NCBI RefSeq assembly: GCF_001514495.1
Contig: NZ_BCNM01000020.1
Location: forward strand, 62,001 to 126,000
DNA: 64,000 nt
From: Paenibacillus pabuli NBRC 13638
Lineage (GTDB): Bacteria > Bacillota > Bacilli > Paenibacillales > Paenibacillaceae
Direction of reading: 5' to 3'
Made by a program: the position numbers and the translations under genes. Under the pieces are notes generated by a model. That model did not search any database. It was not told the DNA's origin and saw only the letters and a list, made by a program, of their open reading frames with translations. Positions 58,158 through 64,000 of this stretch are shown here, in pieces (the stretch's first letter is position 1; each line of letters opens with the position of its first letter).

Positions 58158-60410
58158 TCATGACTCGGTCTCGTGATGATCACGTTTCAAACGGCGGTAG
58201 TCCCCCGGTGTAATACCTGCAACCCGTTTGAATACACGTCCCAAGGTAATTCCATTGGCATACCCCACCTTCAGGGCAATGTCCTGGAGCGAAAGATCCG
58301 TTTTCCGCAAAAGACGCTCCGTTTCCTTCATCCGTAAATCTGTAAGGAAGTCTACAAATTTCATATTGAACTCCGTCTTGAACAAATAACTTGCATGTTT
58401 GCCGGTAATCTGGAATCGATCGCTTAGATGCTTTAGTGATAGGTCAGGATTCGCAAACTGTTCTTCGATATAATTTTTCATTTCATTGACCATCGCTTTG
58501 TAGCTTTTGGTTTCGGTTACCGATACATACGTTCTGAACAAATCCGTCAGGCCATCAAACAGAATATCTTTGACACCCTCAAGCGTATCCGCCTCTTTTA
58601 TCAGCATCAACTGCTTGTTTATGTTTTCCTCCGACAAATCCTCCTGCAGCTTTTCAGACATGACCGCCACTTCTCGGCTAAGCATCTGTAACATCGCCTG
58701 AACCAAGGAGTGAATGTCATCATCTGGCAGTTTATCACGTTCAAAATTCGCAAAAATCTCCTCCAGTTGATCGCGCCATTGACTGCTCGACATCCGAAAC
58801 CTTTTGACGAAATCTGCGATCATCTGCAAATACGTATACGTTTCAAGCAGCTGCTGCTGGGTTTCTCCATACCCGGCCACAGCCACATCCCCGTCCCTCA
58901 GCAATTTGCGGTGCATTACCGCCTCAGCCGCGACGTATGAATCCCGGATTGTCTTGATCCCTTCTGCGATCGGTCCGATACCGAAACTCAAGGATATCCG
59001 CAGATTCTGCTCAACCCAGGATCGGCATTCCTCGGCAACCAGACAAATCTGCTCAGTCATGTCCGGGCTACGGTCTTTGGATAGGAAAAGGATCGCAATC
59101 TGATCCGAGCTGACCCATTCCGTCCAGCATTGCATATCCGCATTGCGTGAGAGCTCTTGCAGAACGTTCATAAGCGCAAATTTAAGTGTATTCTGCTCAC
59201 CTCTCGTAAACCGTTCCTGGAATCCCTTCTCATATCGGTTAATCTCACCAACCACAACGGCGAAGCAAGATGAAGCTTCAACTCCCGTTAACGGTGATAG
59301 ATCCTTTAATCGCTCTACCGCATGATCCAAATTCTCCCCATTCAGCAGATCGTTAAACAGTTTGCTGCGCTGCAGCAGTACGTTTTCTCTGCTCTTTTTA
59401 TCCGAATCCATCATATGGTTGATCAGATTCTCCAACACACCATCAATCAATTTCATCTCATCGGTACGAGAGCCGGTCTGTTCCAGCACCCGAATCTGAT
59501 GAGCCTCTATTCGATTCATAATAATTTGAATGGGTTTATAGTTACGACGAGTGATATAGATGATATAGATAACAGCGCAGATGACTGTCACAATCGCAAT
59601 AACAACCCACACATATGAAACCACTGAGACCCAGCCATAAAGGTTGCCCTCCTTGATTCCACTGGAGATCGTCCAACCCAGCCGTTCCAATGAGAGTCTG
59701 TTCAGCTCTTGTCCATCTTCACTACCTTCACGATCTGAATGCGCATTGTACACAATCTGACCGTTCTGATCAGATATGGTCATGAAGGAAAGCTGTCCAT
59801 TGACCATGCTATCAATACTTTGCTCGATACTGCTCATTTTGATATTTATGACAAGTACTCCGTCCGAGCCAAAGGGCAAGGGCATATCCTTGTTCACCGT
59901 CAACACCCGGATAGGCATACGCTGATTAACTCCTGCATCGTATTCCCGGACAGGCTGCCAGCCTGAAGTAAGGGAGCCGGAATCAATTCGGTCGATCCAC
60001 ACTTTGTCTGAAAAGTTGTCCAAATCCTTGGAACCGCTCAATGTTAAAACGCTTCCATTTTTCTTGTCGTACAAATAAATGGACTGAATCCAGGAGTTAG
60101 AACTCGTCAGCTCACGCAAGCTCTGTGCAATGCTGTATACCGTTTCTTTACCCGCCTGATGTTGGCTGTTGAAATATAGCTTGTACGCCTGATCGTTCTG
60201 TACCGACTCCAATACCGATAGCTCAATCCCCCTGATCGTCCGGTCCAGACTATCCACGAGATAACTGGAGGAGATCTGGTCTGCTTTCCTTGTTTCTTCC
60301 CTGGAGATATCATTAATGAAAACAAAAGCGATAAAAATGAGTACAGTCATGGTAAGGAAGAAAATAGGAAAATACGAAAACAGTAACCGATAATACCAAG
60401 TACGGGACAA
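58158..60410 (-). CDS. AraC/YesN family transmembrane transcriptional regulator
   Basis: The 750-residue product has an N-terminal membrane helix (FSYFPIFFLTMTVLIFIAFV), an extracytoplasmic sensor (about residues 35-260), a second helix (SYVWVVIAIVTVICAVIYII), a long cytoplasmic linker and a C-terminal AraC double HTH (LKHLSDRFQITGKHASYLFK, ITLGRVFKRVAGITPGDYRR). The start is most likely TTG at 60410, which has GAGGAG 9 nt ahead; a GTG at 60440 has none. It lies upstream of and parallel to the second sugar operon with its own terminator, and is its probable activator. It is a distant paralogue of the regulator at 13.8-16.2 kb. Confidence 0.88.
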   Translation of the reverse strand: MSRTWYYRLLFSYFPIFFLTMTVLIFIAFVFINDISREETRKADQISSSYLVDSLDRTIRGIELSVLESVQNDQAYKLYFNSQHQAGKETVYSIAQSLRELTSSNSWIQSIYLYDKKNGSVLTLSGSKDLDNFSDKVWIDRIDSGSLTSGWQPVREYDAGVNQRMPIRVLTVNKDMPLPFGSDGVLVINIKMSSIEQSIDSMVNGQLSFMTISDQNGQIVYNAHSDREGSEDGQELNRLSLERLGWTISSGIKEGNLYGWVSVVSYVWVVIAIVTVICAVIYIIYITRRNYKPIQIIMNRIEAHQIRVLEQTGSRTDEMKLIDGVLENLINHMMDSDKKSRENVLLQRSKLFNDLLNGENLDHAVERLKDLSPLTGVEASSCFAVVVGEINRYEKGFQERFTRGEQNTLKFALMNVLQELSRNADMQCWTEWVSSDQIAILFLSKDRSPDMTEQICLVAEECRSWVEQNLRISLSFGIGPIAEGIKTIRDSYVAAEAVMHRKLLRDGDVAVAGYGETQQQLLETYTYLQMIADFVKRFRMSSSQWRDQLEEIFANFERDKLPDDDIHSLVQAMLQMLSREVAVMSEKLQEDLSEENINKQLMLIKEADTLEGVKDILFDGLTDLFRTYVSVTETKSYKAMVNEMKNYIEEQFANPDLSLKHLSDRFQITGKHASYLFKTEFNMKFVDFLTDLRMKETERLLRKTDLSLQDIALKVGYANGITLGRVFKRVAGITPGDYRRLKRDHHETES

Positions 60411-60533
60411 TAGACCCCACTCCTCACTCCACGACACCACTGTATGTCAGCCGTGGTTCTACTGTTCATTACATCAGTCACATCATTGGAATTGAAATAT
60501 CCACATAACACATTACCCTATCAATTTGTTGTT

Positions 60534-60542
60534 ATTATAGCA
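60534..60542 (-). promoter_or_regulatory. extended -10 promoter of the AraC/YesN regulator gene
   Basis: TGCTATAAT on the minus strand with the TG extension; TTGCTG lies 15 nt before it. The start codon is about 125 nt downstream. Confidence 0.4.
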
Positions 60543-60620
60543 CAAGCCACTGCCCAGCAAGGCAAGGAATCGTTTCCCTCCTTCTTCTCTCTCGGCTACC
60601 CGCTATACTGCATACAATAT

Positions 60621-60658
60621 AAAAAAACCGTGTTGAGCAGCAAACTACTCAAACACGG
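60621..60658 (-). terminator. terminator of prs
   Basis: CCGTGTTTGAGTAG pairs with CTGCTCAACACGG (one mismatch pair) and is followed by seven T on the minus strand. Confidence 0.85.
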
Positions 60659-60693
60659 AACAGTAGATCTGAATTCGCATCAGTGTGACCTGG

Positions 60694-61641
60694 TTAAATC
60701 CCTGAATCTTTAAACAACGTCGCCATGGAGCCGCCGTCTACAATAATGCGAACAGCACGTGCGAGCATCGGAGCTACAGGCAGCACCTTAAAGCATTCCG
60801 GATGGTCATCCGGCAATGCAATGGAGTCCGTGACCACCACTTCTGCAATGGAAGGGTGATTCAGCTTGCCTAATGCTCCATCGGAGAACAGCCCATGGGT
60901 TGCGCATACGTATACGTTTTTGGAGCCGCGCTCCTTCAATCCTTCAACCACATTAAGAATGGTAGTTCCGGTATCAATCAGATCCTCAATAATAATCGGG
61001 GTCCGACCCTCCACATCCCCAATGACATGCGTAATGATGGATTCGTTGTGGCTTGGCCGCTTCTTGATCATTATGGCAAATGGCGAGTCCAAACGATTCG
61101 CCAGTTTCTCCGCCATCGATGCTCGCCCCGCATCAGGAGAGACAACCACCGGATTTTCGATCCCCTTGCTCAGCAAATAGTCACTAATAAGATCCAATGA
61201 TGTCATATGATCCACTGGAATATTAAAGAACCCTTGAATTGCTGCTGCATGCAGATCAATGGTTACTACCCGGTTTGCTCCGGCGGTAGTCAACACATCT
61301 GCAACCATCTTGGCCGAAATGGGCTCACGCGGGGCAGACTTGCGTTCCTGACGGGCATATCCGTAGTAGGGAACAATAATATTTACCGTACGTGCAGAAG
61401 CCCTTTTGGCTGCATCAATCATAACAAGCAGTTCAACAAACAACTCATTGATCGGATGAGATAAAGATTGTACCAGAAATACATCACAATTACGGATTGT
61501 CTCTTCGTAGTGAACGTATATTTCTCCGCTCTTGAACCGGGACAGTTTGATCTTGCCTAGTTGTACGCCCAGCTTGTCGCATACCTGTTCTGCCAGCTTA
61601 GGGTTCGATGAACCGGAAAAAATACGTAACGAATGCTGCAT
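60694..61641 (-). CDS. prs: ribose-phosphate pyrophosphokinase (PRPP synthetase)
   Basis: The 315-residue class I enzyme has LRIFSGSSNPKLAEQVCDKL at the start, the ATP/regulatory flexible loop YYGYARQERKSAPREPISAK, the catalytic VVTIDLHAAAIQGFF and the PRPP loop PIIIEDLIDTGTT. It makes PRPP from ribose-5-phosphate and ATP, the input of histidine (hisG) and nucleotide synthesis. ATG at 61641 has GGGAGG 5 nt ahead; the longer frame to 61707 runs into its promoter. It follows hisJ and may read through from the histidine operon, but also has its own promoter. Many Bacillales carry another prs beside glmU, so this could be a second copy. Confidence 0.93.
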   Translation of the reverse strand: MQHSLRIFSGSSNPKLAEQVCDKLGVQLGKIKLSRFKSGEIYVHYEETIRNCDVFLVQSLSHPINELFVELLVMIDAAKRASARTVNIIVPYYGYARQERKSAPREPISAKMVADVLTTAGANRVVTIDLHAAAIQGFFNIPVDHMTSLDLISDYLLSKGIENPVVVSPDAGRASMAEKLANRLDSPFAIMIKKRPSHNESIITHVIGDVEGRTPIIIEDLIDTGTTILNVVEGLKERGSKNVYVCATHGLFSDGALGKLNHPSIAEVVVTDSIALPDDHPECFKVLPVAPMLARAVRIIVDGGSMATLFKDSGI

Positions 61642-61705
61642 AATGCCCTCCCGAGGGTTGAAGTCCCTATATAATCCCTTATCTAAAAGGTTATTTCTTA
61701 CCCTC

Positions 61706-61734
61706 ATTATACTCTACTGGCCTATACATTTAAA
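61706..61734 (-). promoter_or_regulatory. promoter of prs
   Basis: On the minus strand TTTAAA (61734-61729), 17 nt, TATAAT (61711-61706). The -35 overlaps the hisJ stop region. Confidence 0.6.
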
Positions 61735-62546
61735 GAAAGGAACGAACGATGGCGGCTTTCAAAGACCGCCACCTCCGTACAGCCCAGCTCAAGCAGTAGA
61801 GCCTCGGCTTCAGGCAGATATTCTCCCAGTTTCAGTGGATCGTGTGCATCTGAACCAAGTGTCAGCGGAATCCCCAACTGAATGGCCTCTGTTAACATCC
61901 GGCGGCCAGGGAACATCTCTGCACAGGGTTTCGATAATCCTGAAGCATTGAGCTCCATGGCGCAGCCACTTTTCGCGATAGCTTGCAGCGCTGCATTTTC
62001 CAGAGCTATACGCTCTTCCGTCTGCTCTGGTGCTGGAGTATAGCCAAAACGTTTGATCACATCCGTATGGCCCATAATATCGTACATTCCTGTAGCTGCC
62101 GCTTTGCTTACGGCATCATAATATTGACGATAGACTTCCAGTACGTCTTTGCCTTCCCAATGATGGGTCTGGCGAAAATCGGTAATATCCCACTCTCCAA
62201 GGAAATGAACGGATCCAATTACATAGTCCCAGGGGTACCGTTCAATAATGGCCCGAATTTCAGTTTCCCAGCCTTCAATATAGTCTCCTTCAAGACCAAC
62301 ACGTACATCAATCTGACCACGGTACCGTTCCTTCAGAGAGAAGCACTCTTCCACATAACGGGGCAGCTCGTCCATGGGCATCGCCATCTCAGGTAAATAG
62401 TGAGCGGGGTCTACATGCAGCAAAGGCATGTGATCCGACAGCCCAATCTGCGACAGGCCAATCTCCACCCCACGCTGCACATACGCCTCCAGCTTGCCAA
62501 CGGCATGACCACACCGCTCATGGTGTGTATGATAGTCTATACGCAC
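61722..62546 (-). CDS. hisJ: histidinol-phosphatase, PHP type
   Basis: The 274-residue protein is a PHP-family phosphatase: motif I DYHTHHERCGHA, motif II with GLSDHMPL, the metal-binding VGLEGDYIEG, VIGSVHFLGEWD and the last motif LTLGSDAHDP. It removes phosphate from histidinol phosphate, the penultimate stage of histidine synthesis. The start is GTG at 62546 with AGGAGG 8 nt ahead. It starts 12 nt after the hisIE stop, so it belongs to the his operon. Confidence 0.93.
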   Translation of the reverse strand: MRIDYHTHHERCGHAVGKLEAYVQRGVEIGLSQIGLSDHMPLLHVDPAHYLPEMAMPMDELPRYVEECFSLKERYRGQIDVRVGLEGDYIEGWETEIRAIIERYPWDYVIGSVHFLGEWDITDFRQTHHWEGKDVLEVYRQYYDAVSKAAATGMYDIMGHTDVIKRFGYTPAPEQTEERIALENAALQAIAKSGCAMELNASGLSKPCAEMFPGRRMLTEAIQLGIPLTLGSDAHDPLKLGEYLPEAEALLLELGCTEVAVFESRHRSFLSLNV

Positions 62547-62558
62547 AGGGCTCGCCTC

Positions 62559-63302
62559 CTAATCGCGGCGAGGCCGCTCGTGGCGACGGCTCAGCTCGGA
62601 CATGATGTCATCCAGCGGCAGCTTGCGCTCTTGCAACAGAACGAGCAAGTGATACATCAGGTCACTAACCTCAAGACGAAGCTCGTCATTGTCTTTATTT
62701 TTGGCGGCGATGATCGTCTCGGAAGCTTCTTCACCGATTTTTTTCAGGATTTTATCAACACCCTTATCAAACAGGTATGTTGTATATGCGCCTTCTGGAC
62801 GCTCGCGTTCACGTTCTGCAATAACGGATTCCAATTCAGCTAGTACTTCAAAACGGCTCTCCGAGCTAGCACTTGTAGAAGCAGCACCCCCTACATCTGC
62901 ACTCGTTCCTTCTGAAGCACGGTCTGCCGAATTCTCTGGCAAGCCTATGATCTCATTATGGAAACAAGTCACTTCTCCTGTATGACATGCAGGTCCGTTC
63001 GGCTTCACTTCAACCAGCAAGGTGTCACCATCACAGTCGTATTTCAATGAAGTAATCGTCTGTACGTTGCCTGAAGTTGCCCCCTTGTGCCACAGCTCTT
63101 GACGCGAGCGTGACCAGAACCACGTTTCACCGGATTCGAGCGATAATTTCAGGGATTCCCGATTCATATAAGCCATCATCAGAACTTGACGAGTCTCTGC
63201 ATCCTGAACAATGGCAGGAACCAACCCGTCGCTCCACCGAATGTGCTCCACAACCTGTTCCAAGGATAGCTGTTCCTTGATCTCACTGCTTACGTTAGTC
63301 AC
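62559..63302 (-). CDS. hisIE: bifunctional phosphoribosyl-AMP cyclohydrolase / phosphoribosyl-ATP pyrophosphatase
   Basis: The 247-residue fusion has a HisI half (about residues 15-120, with LKYDCDGDTLLVEVKPNGPA and CHTGEVTCF, zinc Cys ligands) and a HisE half (about 150-240, with EGAYTTYLFDKGVDKILKKI, GEEASETIIAAKN). They do steps two and three of histidine synthesis. Between them lies a low-complexity linker of about 25 residues rich in Ser, Ala, Gly and Thr, longer than the usual short joint. The start is GTG at 63302, overlapping the end of hisF by 8 nt. Confidence 0.95.
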   Translation of the reverse strand: MTNVSSEIKEQLSLEQVVEHIRWSDGLVPAIVQDAETRQVLMMAYMNRESLKLSLESGETWFWSRSRQELWHKGATSGNVQTITSLKYDCDGDTLLVEVKPNGPACHTGEVTCFHNEIIGLPENSADRASEGTSADVGGAASTSASSESRFEVLAELESVIAERERERPEGAYTTYLFDKGVDKILKKIGEEASETIIAAKNKDNDELRLEVSDLMYHLLVLLQERKLPLDDIMSELSRRHERPRRD

Positions 63303-64000
63303 GGATCTCCACCCCTTGTTCTCTCAAATGTTGTTTTAACGCCGGAACGGCGATTTCTTTGTAATGGAATATCGTTGCTGCTAGACCTGCATCTGCCTTG
63401 CCTGTCGTGAACACATCATAGAAATGGGATTCCTTACCCGCACCGCCCGAAGCGATGACCGGAATACGTACCGATTCGGATACCGCTGCGGTCAGCTTCA
63501 GATCAAAACCATCCTTCGTTCCGTCCGCGTCCATACTAGTCAGCAGAATTTCCCCAGCACCTAATGTCTCCGCCTGTTTCACCCACTCCAGCGCCTTGAT
63601 TCCTGAAGGTTTACGGCCACCATGCGTATAGACTTCCCATTCGCCCCATGCCTCATTGTACTTCGCGTCTACCGCAACTACGATACACTGGGAGCCAAAG
63701 CGACGTGCCCCGTCTGCAATCAGCTGAGGATTAAGCACAGCCGCCGTATTTACCGCAATCTTGTCTGCTCCTGCACGCAAAATGCGTTTCATGTCTTCCA
63801 CCTTGGAGATCCCTCCACCCACGGTAAAAGGAATAGCGATCTCGCCTGCAGTTTGCCGCACCACTTCTTCCATCGTTTCGCGGCCTTCCACCGAAGCGGA
63901 GATATCGAGAAACACCAGTTCGTCCGCACCCTCGCGGTCATACAGCGCGGCCAGCTCTACCGGATCACCCGCATCGCGGAGATTGACGAAGTTAACGCCT
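63295..64000 (-). CDS. hisF: imidazole glycerol phosphate synthase subunit HisF, C-terminal part
   Basis: The frame enters from the right edge and covers 234 residues; only the extreme N-terminus is missing. It reads NFVNLRDAGDPVELA and ELVFLDISAS, then PFTVGGGISKVEDM, DKIAVNTAAV, VVAVDAKYN and DADGTKDGFD, and PVIASGGAG, the order of the HisF TIM barrel. It makes IGP and AICAR with ammonia from HisH. It overlaps hisIE by 8 nt, and both are the distal end of the his operon. Confidence 0.95.
   Translation of the reverse strand, partial: GVNFVNLRDAGDPVELAALYDREGADELVFLDISASVEGRETMEEVVRQTAGEIAIPFTVGGGISKVEDMKRILRAGADKIAVNTAAVLNPQLIADGARRFGSQCIVVAVDAKYNEAWGEWEVYTHGGRKPSGIKALEWVKQAETLGAGEILLTSMDADGTKDGFDLKLTAAVSESVRIPVIASGGAGKESHFYDVFTTGKADAGLAATIFHYKEIAVPALKQHLREQGVEIRD

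Overview
The window looks like the chromosome of a Gram-positive, low-to-moderate G+C spore-former of the Paenibacillus type. The support is the complete Bacillales-style glycolytic operon (cggR-gap-pgk-tpiA-gpmI-eno), the secG-rnr-smpB-ssrA block, the trxB / rapZ-yvcK-whiA-HPr block next to clpP and a tRNA-Arg, strong AGGAGG ribosome sites with many GTG and TTG starts, and two ABC sugar-import operons of the LplA/B/C type with membrane-bound AraC/YesN regulators, a hallmark of paenibacilli. No phage, insertion sequence, rRNA or CRISPR array is visible. Most genes are on the minus strand.

Layout. 1-1.9 kb: the end of an LtrA-like membrane protein, a ring-cleaving dioxygenase (mhqO type) and a YnzC-family protein; the last two each carry the same palindrome upstream. 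1.9-5.7 kb: a pspA-ydjG-ydjH-ydjI envelope-stress operon behind a SigW-like promoter. 5.8-7.2 kb: a MarR regulator and an overlapping methyltransferase. 7.3-12.6 kb (plus strand): a PrpR-type regulator, then a KdgT-type permease, a DUF1537 acid-sugar kinase and a PdxA2-type dehydrogenase, i.e. a four-carbon acid-sugar (threonate/erythronate-like) catabolic unit. 12.7-19.7 kb: an operon of binding protein, two permeases, an AraC/YesN regulator and a GH88 unsaturated glucuronyl hydrolase. 20-26.8 kb: single genes (GT2 glycosyltransferase, aldo/keto reductase, macrolide-type glycosyltransferase, MscS channel, polysaccharide deacetylase) and a two-gene zeta-toxin-like module directly behind ssrA.

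26.8-31.9 kb: ssrA (tmRNA), smpB, rnr with an exceptionally long Gly-rich tail, and secG; translation rescue, RNA decay and secretion. 32-39.6 kb: the glycolytic operon, repressed by CggR at a recognisable operator, with a hairpin between gap and pgk. 39.8-40.9 kb (plus): tRNA-Arg(CCG) and clpP behind a CtsR-type box. 41-43.2 kb: two secreted proteins. 43.3-50.2 kb: HPr, whiA, yvcK, rapZ, glucokinase, an AI-2E-family permease and trxB. 50.4-52.2 kb: a TPR protein with a C-terminal helix-turn-helix. 52.3-60.4 kb: a second sugar operon (binding protein, two permeases, an unrecognised probable carbohydrate-active enzyme) with a divergently spaced AraC/YesN regulator and a near-consensus cre site. 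60.7-64 kb: prs, hisJ, hisIE and the end of hisF, the 3' end of a histidine operon followed by the PRPP synthetase that feeds it.

The points most worth a second look are the zeta-like kinase with its unassigned 65-residue partner, the roughly 225-nt ssrA leader holding a short ORF that stops exactly at the mature tmRNA 5' end, the RNase R tail, the paired palindromes at mhqO/ynzC, and the degenerate PrpR-type activator. Calls of function rest on reading protein motifs by eye; no database search was possible.
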